Notes: generated from the letters alone by a model not told the origin. A stretch of 64,000 bases of DNA from Labrys sp. KNU-23 (GCF_008330945.1 NZ_CP043488.1:434001-498000); one strand, 5' to 3'. Counted from the stretch's first letter, positions 52,778-61,392 are shown. Numbers and translations: made by a program.

Positions 52778-52807
52778 ACGCTAAGCGGAGTTTCGTACGC
52801 TTGTCAA
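52778..52807 (-). promoter_or_regulatory. Candidate sigma-70 promoter of the amide operon
   Basis: On the minus strand a perfect -35 TTGACA (52807-52802), an 18-base spacer and a -10-like TAGCGT (52783-52778). Transcription would begin near 52771, a few bases before hairpin P1 of the leader. Confidence 0.5.
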
Positions 52808-53323
52808 GCGCGATCAGAATGTCATTGAGAGGGACGCGCCGCAGTGGGGGCTTACCAGGTTTCTTGGGTAGAGCTTGGCGGCCTGTCTTAGTCTTGATGC
52901 AAGGCTGTCTTTTTGAAGCGGCTTCATCAGCTTCGCGTCAGCATAGTTACGGGTGCCCTTTGCCCAAGAGATATAGCAATCTATTCTTAAATATTTTAAC
53001 AAAATTATTATAAAAATTTAGTATGTGCTGATATAATAAATTAGAATAATGACTATTACTAGTATTTTAAATATAAATTTTAAAAATATGTGCATTAATT
53101 ATCATGTCGAGCCGAATGATTGCAATGGCAGTAATCCCTGGTGTCCAAGGAGTTGTCGGGATGGATTCAGGTTTTGAGGCCATGCTCGCGGTAATCCGCT
53201 TGATTTGGGCCGGCGGGGATTTCGTATGCGCCAGCGGGGTCGTCTTCCTTGGCCACGCTATTTCTTCTCGTCGTCGGGATGGCCGAGAGGCCAGGCTTCC
53301 TGCCGGGAGGCTTTCTAAGGGCT
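52808..53323. other. Intergenic region with AT-rich block
   Basis: About 515 bases between the amide operon promoter and the PanB-like gene stop. 52975-53110 is strongly AT-rich. No gene supported; frames on either strand show no known protein. Confidence 0.45.
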
Positions 53324-54124
53324 TCAGCTCGCGTCCAGCTTCGCCATGAATGCCTTCAACTCATTCGGCGGCATGCGCACGAGGTGCTTTTCCTCAGGAT
53401 AGGTGTTGGATTTTACATCCGACACATAGTCCTGGAAGGCCGCAACGCGCTCTGCCTGCAGGCGATCATATTCGGCGGCGAAGTTGCGATAGACCTTGGA
53501 GTGCCTGGGCATGTGGCCGCGGTTCATGCCAAGGATGTCCTCGGCGAACAGATATTGCGCGTCACAGCCGGCGCCGGCGCCCATCGAAAGCATGAAGAGG
53601 CTGGTGCGTTGCGAGATCGCCTGGGCGACCTCCACGGGTACCACCTCGATCTCGGCCCCGAAGGCACCGGCTGCTTCGAGCTGCCTGACGGCCTCGAATA
53701 TCTGCAGGGCGCTGTCGGCCGTCTTGCCGACCGCCTTGAAGCCGCCTGTCCAGGTCTTGCGGGAGGGGATCAGCCCGACATGGCCGATGACAGGAACCGA
53801 CTCGTCCGCCATGCGCTTGATCGTGGCATAGGAGGCGCTGCAATAGACCGCATCGGCGCTGGCCTTGATCATGCGGAACGACCAGCGCACGAAGTCGTCG
53901 GCCGTGCCGATCTCGTAGAAATTCTCGCCCGGCATGGAGAACAGGCTCGGCGCGGCATCGCGATAGCGGGGGTCGAGGATCAGCTCGGGCGGAATGGAGA
54001 CGATGTCCACGCCCGCCCGCTCGGCGGCCTCGGCCTCCTCCAGCGTGGTGACGCGGAGCATGGTCAGCTGCTTGCTACCCTTGAGGGCGCGCAGATCGGC
54101 AATCGTGGGTCTGGTACGGGTCAT
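53324..54124 (-). CDS. PanB-like (ketopantoate hydroxymethyltransferase superfamily) protein
   Basis: 266 residues. The C-terminal half follows PanB closely: PVIGHVGLIPSRKTWTGGFKAVG, a RQLEAAGA helix, EIEVVPVEVAQAI with the position of the catalytic Glu, and GAGAGCDAQYLFAEDILG. The N-terminal half does not keep the metal-binding acids known for E. coli PanB (Asp45, Asp84, Glu114): the corresponding strands read SIPPEL and AVYCSAS. It is therefore probably not the pantothenate enzyme. It ends a sugar operon, 10 bases after a desaturase-like gene. A related aldol-type or hydroxymethyl reaction on a sugar-derived keto acid is possible. Confidence 0.75.
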   Translation of the reverse strand: MTRTRPTIADLRALKGSKQLTMLRVTTLEEAEAAERAGVDIVSIPPELILDPRYRDAAPSLFSMPGENFYEIGTADDFVRWSFRMIKASADAVYCSASYATIKRMADESVPVIGHVGLIPSRKTWTGGFKAVGKTADSALQIFEAVRQLEAAGAFGAEIEVVPVEVAQAISQRTSLFMLSMGAGAGCDAQYLFAEDILGMNRGHMPRHSKVYRNFAAEYDRLQAERVAAFQDYVSDVKSNTYPEEKHLVRMPPNELKAFMAKLDAS

Positions 54125-54134
54125 TGTGTGGTTC

Positions 54135-55241
54135 TCACTCGGCGGCCGTGGCCACGTTCAGCTCATGGAATTCGGCGCGATAGGGCCGGGCCGTGGCCGG
54201 CAGCTCCCGCAGCAGGAAGTAATCCTCGTTGCGAAGCTGGCGCAGCACGACCGGAAACACCTCGCGATAGGCGTGCCACATCGACGGGTTCGGTGCGGGC
54301 AGGTCATGCTTGATCAGGTCATGCAGCCTGGGCAGGGCATGATAGGGCACCATCGGGAACATGTGGTGTTCCACATGGTAGTTCATGTTCCAGTAGATGA
54401 AGCGGCTGATCGGGTTCATGTAGACGGTGCGGGTGTTGAGCCGGTGGTCTGTCACATTGTCGGCGAGGCCGATATGCTGGAGTAGGCCGGTCATCACCAT
54501 GTGCCAGCAGCCATAGAGGCGCGGCAGGCCGATCAGCATCAGCGGCAGCCAGGACCGGGCGGCGAGCGCAGCGAGGATGGCGGCAAGATAGATCGCCATA
54601 TGCCAGCGTGCTGCCGTCACTGCCTTGTGCCTCTCCATCTCGGGAATGAAGCTTTGCTCGTCCGGCGTCAGGATCCCCAGGGCGTTGCGGCCGAGGGCGA
54701 TCAGCGAATACCAGGCGTCGATGATGCCGACGAAGTTCAGCACCAGCCGGATCAGGTCCGGCGGTCTCATCACGGCGATCTCGGCATCGCGCCCGACGAT
54801 GATGGTGTCGGTGTGATGGCGGGCGTGGCTCCAGCGCCAGGTGACGGGATTGCGCATCAGCATGAAGCTGGCGATCTGGTAGACCACGTCGTTCATCCAG
54901 CGGGTGCGAAAGGCGGTGCCGTGGCCGCATTCGTGCCAGCGCGAGTCGCTGGAGGAGCCGTAGAGCACGCCATAGACGAAGAAGAAGGGAAGGCACCACC
55001 AACTGCCCCAGAACCAGATGCCGCCGGCCGCGGATAGGAGGATGGCGGCAATCCAGATGATGGTGTCGCGGATGGCAGGCCCGTCGGAGCGCTGCATCAG
55101 CTCCTTCATGATCTTGCGGGGGATGTCGGTGTGGTACCATTCCGCCGATGCCAAGCCCGTCTCGATGGCTTGGCGCGTGCTGTCGCCGACCAGGCTATAG
55201 TCCCGTTTCCTATGCATCGTCGCCATGGCCATGCCGTTCAT
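54135..55241 (-). CDS. Membrane fatty-acid-desaturase-family protein (di-iron, three His boxes)
   Basis: 368 residues. The three histidine boxes are HECGH (103-107), HARHH (139-143) and HVEHH (289-293), in the spacing of membrane di-iron desaturases and hydroxylases; hydrophobic pairs lie near residues 60-95, 165-190 and 215-250. Such enzymes oxidise C-H bonds using O2 and an electron donor. The surprise is the place: it lies inside a sugar transport/catabolism operon, 54 bases after the DUF4432 gene. Either a lipid is co-modified, or the enzyme hydroxylates or desaturates a carbohydrate-linked substrate. The start has no good ribosome site; ATGs at residues 4 and 6 are alternatives. Confidence 0.85.
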   Translation of the reverse strand: MNGMAMATMHRKRDYSLVGDSTRQAIETGLASAEWYHTDIPRKIMKELMQRSDGPAIRDTIIWIAAILLSAAGGIWFWGSWWCLPFFFVYGVLYGSSSDSRWHECGHGTAFRTRWMNDVVYQIASFMLMRNPVTWRWSHARHHTDTIIVGRDAEIAVMRPPDLIRLVLNFVGIIDAWYSLIALGRNALGILTPDEQSFIPEMERHKAVTAARWHMAIYLAAILAALAARSWLPLMLIGLPRLYGCWHMVMTGLLQHIGLADNVTDHRLNTRTVYMNPISRFIYWNMNYHVEHHMFPMVPYHALPRLHDLIKHDLPAPNPSMWHAYREVFPVVLRQLRNEDYFLLRELPATARPYRAEFHELNVATAAE

Positions 55242-55295
55242 TTCGTGTGGTTTTCCGGGCCTTCGCCCGCATCTTCCTCATCCATCCCGCCCTCG

Positions 55296-56477
55296 TCACG
55301 AACGCCCCTCCAGGTGTGGGAACAGTCCGGATGGCGGGGGGAAATCCTCCGAGGGTTGGCGGGCGATACCGGTGATGAGGTCTTCCGCCGCCGCGATCTC
55401 GGCGCTGCCGTCGAGGATCTTGAAGGTCGCCTGGTAGCGGCGCTCCTCGCCATGCTCCAGCCAGATCATCTCGCCGCGCTCGCGCGCGGCGAGATCGCCG
55501 AGAACGTGATGCGTCGAGGGTTCGATGCCGAGGACATATTCGCCGGGCTGGAAGTTCTGCCATTGATAGAGGCAGGGCAGTTGGTCCTGCCGCGTCACCA
55601 CCATCAGCCCCAGGCCGATGCGGTCATTGACGAGGGCCACCGGTTGTTCGCCAGCGGCATTGGCGGCGAGCCTGTGCTGCCAGACCTGCTCGCGGAAGCC
55701 GGCCTGGGGGGCAGGGGCCACGCGATAGCCGATCTCCTGTTGGCGATAGGCCTCGCCGGCATGGGCGGCCCAGGCGACATCCTCGATGGGGGCGAGGTAG
55801 CGCGAGCCCTCGTCGAGCACGGGATGGCCGATATTGATATGATAGAAATACATATGCGGCGTGCGCCGGAAGCCGTGATTGACCACGCGGTCGCGGATGC
55901 GGATCTCGTTGCCGCCGAGATCGGCCTCGATGCGCCGCAGGAGATGCAGGTCCTCGCCGAACACGGCCGATTGCTGCACGATGCCCTCCGCCCAGAGCAC
56001 GCAGTGCTCGCCGTTCCAGCTCTCGCCATAGCCGGTCAGGCGGGCGGGGATGGTGCCGATGCGGCCATGCAGCGAATGCCTGACGCTCGTCCTGCCGGGA
56101 TAATTGTAAGTATCGGCCGGCGTTTCCTCGGGACCGAGGACATGGTCGAGGCCGCAGGTCACCATGAGGCCGGAGAAGGAACGGGCCCAGGCAAGGCCGT
56201 TCTCCCCCTCATATTCATGCAGGCCCGGATGCCTGAAACCGGTCGGGGAATGCCAGCCGATCGATTGCCCCCGATACTCGCAGTCGGCGATGTCGAGAGC
56301 GCGGTCGACCAGCACGGTGAAGCGCAGTCCCGTGCCGGTGCGGAATTCCAGCAGGCGGATGCCGCGCTCGACGCCGTCGCCCAATGTCATCAGCCGAACG
56401 CCGGCGAATTGCGACAGCATGCCGGCGCGTTCGCCGATCTGGCGGCGCGTGAGGGTGCGTCCGAACAGCTCCACCAT
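55296..56477 (-). CDS. DUF4432-family galactose-mutarotase-like protein
   Basis: 393 residues from ATG 56477, three bases after the ATPase stop begins. The aldose-1-epimerase superfamily fold is indicated by FTVLVDRALDIADCEYRG, GLMVTCGLDHVLGP, SLHGRIGTIPARL, HMYFYHINIGHPVLDEGSRY and YVLGIEPSTH. DUF4432 proteins occur in many sugar operons, and probably open or epimerise the anomeric carbon of an unusual sugar. Middle gene of the operon, tightly packed. Confidence 0.87.
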   Translation of the reverse strand: MVELFGRTLTRRQIGERAGMLSQFAGVRLMTLGDGVERGIRLLEFRTGTGLRFTVLVDRALDIADCEYRGQSIGWHSPTGFRHPGLHEYEGENGLAWARSFSGLMVTCGLDHVLGPEETPADTYNYPGRTSVRHSLHGRIGTIPARLTGYGESWNGEHCVLWAEGIVQQSAVFGEDLHLLRRIEADLGGNEIRIRDRVVNHGFRRTPHMYFYHINIGHPVLDEGSRYLAPIEDVAWAAHAGEAYRQQEIGYRVAPAPQAGFREQVWQHRLAANAAGEQPVALVNDRIGLGLMVVTRQDQLPCLYQWQNFQPGEYVLGIEPSTHHVLGDLAARERGEMIWLEHGEERRYQATFKILDGSAEIAAAEDLITGIARQPSEDFPPPSGLFPHLEGRS

Positions 56478-56479
56478 TC

Positions 56480-57262
56480 TCAATGTGCCTTCGCATCCTT
56501 GAGCAGCGCCTTGATGTCGACGCCCATGATGATGCCCTCGACCGTGAGGAGATCGGTATCCGCCACCGTCTTCTCCGCGACGACCTCGCCGCGGCGCATC
56601 ACCACCAGGCGGTCGCAGACTTCGAAGACGTGGTGGATGTTATGGGTGATGAACAGCACGCTGTGGCCGGCATCGCGCATGTCCCTGACGAAGCGCAGCA
56701 CGCCATGGGTCTCCTCCACGCCGAGATTGTTGGTCGGCTCGTCGAGAATGATCACCTTGGCGGCGAACTGCATGGCGCGGGAAATGGCGATGGACTGGCG
56801 CTCGCCGCCGGAGAGCGTCGAGACCAGGGCATCGGCGTCGAGCTTCTTGGAAATGCCGACGCGCTTGAGAAGGGCCGCCGCCACCCGGCGCAACTCGCCG
56901 AAGTCGATGGGGGCGAACACGCCGAGCCAGCTGAGCTTCACCGGCTCGCGGCCGAGGAAGAGGTTGCGTGCGATGCTCAGATCCGGGGCGAGGGAAGTGT
57001 CCTGGTGGATCGTCTCGATGCCGAGATCCATGGCATCGCGCGCCGAGCGGATGGAGGCCTTGTCGCCGCGCACATAGATGGCGCCGCCATCGCTCGGATG
57101 GACGCCGGAGATCGCCTTGATCAGGGTGGACTTGCCGGCGCCATTGTCCCCGAGCAGGGCGACGACCTCGCCCTCGCGCAATGTCAGAGAGGCGCCCTTG
57201 AGGGCCTGCACGCTGCCGAAGGACTTCCGCAGGTTTTCGAGCCGCAGGACTTCCGTGGCCAT
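56480..57262 (-). CDS. Sugar ABC transporter ATP-binding protein (FrcA type, single domain)
   Basis: 260 residues, one ABC domain. Walker A GDNGAGKST (38-46), signature LSGGERQSIAI (150-160), Walker B VIILDEPTNNLG (170-181) and a switch His in LFITHNIHH. Single-domain ATPases of this type serve fructose-like importers such as FrcBCA of Sinorhizobium. Its ATG shares one base with the permease stop (TGATG). Confidence 0.92.
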   Translation of the reverse strand: MATEVLRLENLRKSFGSVQALKGASLTLREGEVVALLGDNGAGKSTLIKAISGVHPSDGGAIYVRGDKASIRSARDAMDLGIETIHQDTSLAPDLSIARNLFLGREPVKLSWLGVFAPIDFGELRRVAAALLKRVGISKKLDADALVSTLSGGERQSIAISRAMQFAAKVIILDEPTNNLGVEETHGVLRFVRDMRDAGHSVLFITHNIHHVFEVCDRLVVMRRGEVVAEKTVADTDLLTVEGIIMGVDIKALLKDAKAH

Positions 57263-58266
57263 CAGCGCCTCCCGCCATTCTTCTGCAGCAAGGCGTGCAG
57301 GATCAGCATCACCAGGATGATGCCGCCGAGAAAGATGTTGTAGGCCAGACCCGGCACGCCGATCAGCACGATGCCGTTGCGGATGGCACGCAGCATGAGC
57401 ACGCCGACCACGGTGCCGAAGATGGTGCCTCGCCCGCCGGTGAGGGCGGTGCCGCCCACCACGACCATGGCGATGACCTCGAGTTCATAGCCGGTACCGG
57501 CCACCGGGGAAGCGGCAGAGATGCGGAAGGCGCTGATCATGCCGGCAAGCCCGGCGAGCACCGAGGTCAGGATGAACAGCCAGATCTTCACGGCGTCGGC
57601 CGGCACGCCGCGGGCAAGTGCGGCATTGCGGTTCGAGCCGATGGCGCTGATCCAGTTGCCGAGCTTGGCGTACTTCAGCAGATAGATGCACAGGCCGGTG
57701 AGGCCGATGAACCACCATAGCGAGGTGTAGAGCTTGAAGGCTCCGGCCTGGAAGCTGCCGGCCAGCAGCGTCACCCAGGGACCGGGCTGGTCCCAGGACT
57801 TCAGGGGGAAGCCCTGGGTGATGTAGAGGGCCACGCCGCGCAGGATCAGCAGCATGGAAAGGGTGACGAGGAAGGAGGAGATGCCGATCTTCGTCACGAT
57901 CACGCCGTTGACCCAGCCGATCGCGACGCAGAGGAGGAGGCCGACCAGCAGGGCCGGACCGATATCCATCACGCCCTGCTGCACCAGCAGCATCACCAGC
58001 ACCGGCGCCAGTGCGAAGACGGCGCCGACGGAAAGGTCGAACTCGCCTGCCGTCAGCAGCAGCGTCATGCCGAGCGCGATGATGCCGAGCTCGGGCAAGA
58101 ACGCCATCATGTTGGTGATGTTGAGCGGGGAAAGGAAATTGGCGTCGGCCACGGCGAAGCCCGCCAGGGCCACGAGGAGGATGACGAGCGATGCCATCTG
58201 GGGCGAGCGCGGCAGGCTCGCCCGCAGGCTCCTTCCGGGAGTGTTGTTTTCCACGACCAAAGCCAT
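57262..58266 (-). CDS. Sugar ABC transporter permease (RbsC/FrcC type)
   Basis: 334 residues with about ten membrane segments; GMTLLLTAGEFDLSVGAVFAL and VIAMVVVGGTALTGGRGTIFG are the family signatures. It lies 53 bases after the binding-protein gene and overlaps the ATPase gene by one base. Imports the sugar delivered by the protein at 58320. Confidence 0.92.
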   Translation of the reverse strand: MALVVENNTPGRSLRASLPRSPQMASLVILLVALAGFAVADANFLSPLNITNMMAFLPELGIIALGMTLLLTAGEFDLSVGAVFALAPVLVMLLVQQGVMDIGPALLVGLLLCVAIGWVNGVIVTKIGISSFLVTLSMLLILRGVALYITQGFPLKSWDQPGPWVTLLAGSFQAGAFKLYTSLWWFIGLTGLCIYLLKYAKLGNWISAIGSNRNAALARGVPADAVKIWLFILTSVLAGLAGMISAFRISAASPVAGTGYELEVIAMVVVGGTALTGGRGTIFGTVVGVLMLRAIRNGIVLIGVPGLAYNIFLGGIILVMLILHALLQKNGGRR

Positions 58267-58319
58267 GACGGTCCCATTCGCTGCGAAAAGGAGGGTTCCG
58301 GCCGAGGCCGGTCCTTCGG

Positions 58320-59258
58320 TTACTTGCCGGCGTAGAGCTTCAGGATCGGCTCGACGCTGGAAGCGTCATAGAGGCTGAAGGTGTGCACGTCGTAGCCGAT
58401 GGGCTGGCCCGAGGCGGCAAGGTTTAGGAGGGCGACGGGCATGAAGCCTTGCGCCGAGGGGTATTGCCAGGCGGCGGCGTTGACGTAGCCGGCCTTGACC
58501 GCCTCGGCCGTCTCCCTCGAATTGCCCCAGCCGACGACCGGGATCTGGCCGGCCGAAACGCCTGCGCCCTCGAAGACGCGCTTGACGCTGGCGGCGACGG
58601 AATCACCAAGGGCGATGATTGCCGGCGGCTTGTTGGCGATCATATAGTCCGTCATCTTGGCGATGATGCCGGCCGGATCGGTACCGCAATCGACCACGTC
58701 ATATTTGATGCCGAGCGGATCGAAGACGCTGGCGATGCCCGCCGTCTCCAACTGCTGGTAGCTGGCGCCGGGCACCTCGACGGGCAGGAAGACCTTGTCG
58801 CCCTGCTTCACCAGCTTCTTGTCGACCAGATATTTCGCCCAGGTGACGCCGGCCTCCTTGAGATCGGCGCCGACATAGGCCTGACGGCCGGTGGCGACGT
58901 CATCGGTGTTGTAGAAGATGATAGGGATGCCGGCTGCCTTGGCGGCCTTCACCTCTTCCGTCCACAGCCCCGGCTGCGCCGAGGTGGTGGCGATGCCATC
59001 CGGCTTGGCGGCGATGGCCGAGTTGAAGGCCTCCTTCTGGGCGGCCATGTCGCCGCCGCTGAAGGAAATCTTGCAGGTGACCTTGAGCTGGTCGCAGGCC
59101 TTGGCGGCGCCGGCATTCCAGTCGATCCAGAACGCGTCGGACGGTCCGCCATGGGAGAGAAGGTAGAAGGTCTTCTGTTGCTCCTGCGCCTGCGGCGCGG
59201 TGATCGCCATGGCCAGCAAGGCGGCTGCGGCGGCAAGCTTAAATCCAAATTTCAACAT
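58320..59258 (-). CDS. Sugar ABC transporter substrate-binding protein (RbsB/FrcB type)
   Basis: 312 residues. Signal peptide MLKFGFKLAAAAALLAMAIT cut after APQA; then TFYLLSHGGPSDAFWIDWN, KPDGIATTSAQPG, IPIIFYNTDD, AYVGADLKEAG and PVVGWGNSRETAEAV. The Ser-His-Gly-Gly and Asp-Trp-Asn residues at the first strand are a probable sugar contact. GGGAGGCGAAC precedes ATG 59258. Ligand unknown. Confidence 0.92.
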   Translation of the reverse strand: MLKFGFKLAAAAALLAMAITAPQAQEQQKTFYLLSHGGPSDAFWIDWNAGAAKACDQLKVTCKISFSGGDMAAQKEAFNSAIAAKPDGIATTSAQPGLWTEEVKAAKAAGIPIIFYNTDDVATGRQAYVGADLKEAGVTWAKYLVDKKLVKQGDKVFLPVEVPGASYQQLETAGIASVFDPLGIKYDVVDCGTDPAGIIAKMTDYMIANKPPAIIALGDSVAASVKRVFEGAGVSAGQIPVVGWGNSRETAEAVKAGYVNAAAWQYPSAQGFMPVALLNLAASGQPIGYDVHTFSLYDASSVEPILKLYAGK

Positions 59259-59276
59259 GTTCGCCTCCCTCGACCT

Positions 59277-60191
59277 TCAAAGGCCGTTGTCGCGGAATTT
59301 GCCGTCGAGGAATTTTTTGGCGCGCGGCACGTCCTCCTCGGACAGATGCTCGATGATCACCGGAATGTTGGGGTGCTTCTGGGCAAGGCGCTGCAAATAG
59401 AGATCGTAATTGAGCGAGCCGAGGCCGGGGGCGGGCAGTTCGATCTCGCCGACACCACGGAAGGTATGGCTTTCGAGGGCATCCGCGTCGCCGATATCGG
59501 CATGTTTCTCGCTCTTGTCGTCGCCCGAACGCTTCACGTCCTTGGCATGGGCGATCCGGATCTTGTCGCTGAGCGTATCGAAGACCTGGTTGAGGATCTG
59601 GTCCATCCGGTCGATGTTGTGGGTCTCGAAATAATTGGTCGGATCCATCAGCAGGCCGAGGCCGGGATGGTCGACCTGGGCGAACATGCGCACGGTTTCC
59701 TCGACCGAGCCGACGACATTGTTCACATAGGTTTCGAGCAGGAAGACCGCGCCGTGGTCATAGGCCGTCTGGGCAAGGTCGGCGATCACCTTGCGGCATT
59801 CCTCGAAGCCTTCCTCGGTCTTGTTCCTGGGGTGATGCACCCAATCGGACTCGGTGTTGAAGGTTCCTGTCTCGGAAATCACATAGGGCGAGCCGAAATG
59901 GCGCGCATTGCGGATGATCTCCTTGAGATAGCCGATGCGCTTCTCGCGCTCGGCTTTGTCGGGATGAATGATGTTGGTGTAGCCGGAGATGCAGCAGATC
60001 GGTAGATGGTGGTCACGGAAGGTATCGCGCACCTTCTTCGCCTTGTCCTTGGTGATCTGGCCGGCGGAGAGGTCGACATCCTTGAAATGCAGGTCGAGCT
60101 GCACGGTGTTGAAGTCGAGCGAACGGATCTTCTTCGCCGTTTCCTCCAGGCTATAGGGAAAATAGCCGGTGAAGATACCTGCCTGCATCAT
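59277..60191 (-). CDS. Sugar phosphate isomerase/epimerase-family TIM-barrel protein
   Basis: 304 residues of the AP-endonuclease-2/xylose-isomerase-like fold: FTGYFPYSLEETAKKIRSL, FNTVQLDLHFKD, AVFLLETYVNNVVGS with a metal-ligand Glu, GLLMDPTNYFET, IAHAKDVKRS and VIIEHLSEEDV. Glu, Asp, His and Glu metal ligands are in the usual places. It likely isomerises or epimerises a sugar or oxo-sugar in the pathway. AAGGAAATCGACC precedes ATG 60191; 36 bases after the oxidoreductase gene. Confidence 0.88.
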   Translation of the reverse strand: MMQAGIFTGYFPYSLEETAKKIRSLDFNTVQLDLHFKDVDLSAGQITKDKAKKVRDTFRDHHLPICCISGYTNIIHPDKAEREKRIGYLKEIIRNARHFGSPYVISETGTFNTESDWVHHPRNKTEEGFEECRKVIADLAQTAYDHGAVFLLETYVNNVVGSVEETVRMFAQVDHPGLGLLMDPTNYFETHNIDRMDQILNQVFDTLSDKIRIAHAKDVKRSGDDKSEKHADIGDADALESHTFRGVGEIELPAPGLGSLNYDLYLQRLAQKHPNIPVIIEHLSEEDVPRAKKFLDGKFRDNGL

Positions 60192-60227
60192 GGTCGATTT
60201 CCTTCCCGTATCGATATTTCTTGATTT

Positions 60228-61319
60228 TCAATGGATGGGTATTTCGCTGAGCCTGACGGTGCGGCTTTCCGTGATGGAGCGGTATCCCGCTTCCACCAGC
60301 GCCATCGTCCTGACATTGTCGGCGACCGAAAGGGCCGGGGCGGTTCCGGTTTCCACCGCGTGCTGAAGCTGCTCCATCACGCCGATGAAGGCGTGCGGGA
60401 ACCACATGGTCTGCCATTGCGGCGTGACCCACTCGCCGCCCGTGGCCTTGGCCGAGGCATAGCTGAAGGTGGACGGGGCGCCGGTGGGCCAGCCGATGCT
60501 GCCCTTGGCCACGCCTTCGGTCCCCTCCACGCGCCAGGTGATGTGCTGGTCGTCGCGATAGCCCTCCTGCCTCGGGCCCGACCAGACGTCTTCGAGCGAC
60601 AGCGCCAGCACCCCGGAGGGAAAGCGCAGCGTCGAGACCGTGATGCCGTCGCGATGGTCGAAGGCGGTGCGGGGGTCCTTGCGGGTGAGGGTGGTGATCT
60701 CGTCGGGATCGCCGAACAGGAAGCGCAGCACGTCAAGGTGATGCACGCTCATATTGGCGAGCGTCAGCCGGTCGTAATTGCGCAGGAAGGGCTGCCAATG
60801 GGGGATTGCATGCATGTCGATCTGGGCGAAAACCACCTGCCCGAGGTCGCCGGCGTCGAGGACCTGCTTGAGCACGCGCATCGACTGGTCATAGCGCATG
60901 TTTTGGTTGACGGAGAGGATCTTGCCGGCGGTCTCGGCCTCGTCCCGCAGCTTGATGGCTTCCGACAAGGACAGGGCAAGCGGCTTTTGGGCGAGGATCG
61001 CTTTGACGTGCCTTTGCTTGAGGGCATGGCGGATGAGGGCTGGCTGCTGGTCCGGCGGAAAGGCAAGATCGAGGATCTCGACGTTGCTGTCCTCGATCAG
61101 GGCTTCGGGCGTGTCATGTACGGTCGGGATCTGCCAGCGGGCGGCAACCTTTTCGGCATTCGTCTTGGTGCGGGACGCGATGGCGACGACGGGGAAGCCC
61201 GCCTCCTTGTAGGCCGCCAGATGGCATTCGGCCATGATCATGCCGGCACCGATGCAGCCGATCGCGTAGCGCCTGGTGCGCACGGGGCTGTCGGGCGTGA
61301 AACGCCTGGGTTCGTTCAT
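60228..61319 (-). CDS. Gfo/Idh/MocA-family oxidoreductase
   Basis: 363 residues from ATG 61319, preceded by GGGAGGATGC. NAD(P) loop GCIGAGMIM near residue 20, then VVAIASRT, LDLAFPPDQQPAL, AILAQKPLAL (the usual EKP is QKP) and NQNMRYDQSM; the C-terminal sheet domain follows with DEITTLTRKDPRT. Such enzymes oxidise a hydroxyl of sugars or inositols. First gene of the operon and divergent from the LacI regulator across 244 bases. Confidence 0.9.
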   Translation of the reverse strand: MNEPRRFTPDSPVRTRRYAIGCIGAGMIMAECHLAAYKEAGFPVVAIASRTKTNAEKVAARWQIPTVHDTPEALIEDSNVEILDLAFPPDQQPALIRHALKQRHVKAILAQKPLALSLSEAIKLRDEAETAGKILSVNQNMRYDQSMRVLKQVLDAGDLGQVVFAQIDMHAIPHWQPFLRNYDRLTLANMSVHHLDVLRFLFGDPDEITTLTRKDPRTAFDHRDGITVSTLRFPSGVLALSLEDVWSGPRQEGYRDDQHITWRVEGTEGVAKGSIGWPTGAPSTFSYASAKATGGEWVTPQWQTMWFPHAFIGVMEQLQHAVETGTAPALSVADNVRTMALVEAGYRSITESRTVRLSEIPIH

Positions 61320-61378
61320 GCATCCTCCCGACGGCCTGTTTGTCTGACCTTTCGGGTGATATTGATGTTGATGTATTT

Positions 61379-61392
61379 TGATGTCAACATCA
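61379..61392. promoter_or_regulatory. Palindrome TGATGTCAACATCA, candidate LacI-type operator
   Basis: TGATGT and ACATCA are perfect inverted arms around CA, in the divergent gap between the oxidoreductase and lacI-like genes. Further TTGATGT copies stand at 61362-61374, so that TGATGTTGA at 61363-61371 is also an inverted match of TCAACATCA at 61384-61392. The size and symmetry fit LacI-family sites. Confidence 0.5.

Noticed and set aside
53324..54124. Assignment as panB for pantothenate synthesis
   Set aside because: Metal-ligand acids are missing and the gene lies in a sugar operon without panC or panD.
55131..57077. 648-residue plus-strand ORF, and the 518-residue one at 58449-60005
   Set aside because: Both lie antisense to the sugar operon whose proteins are unmistakable.
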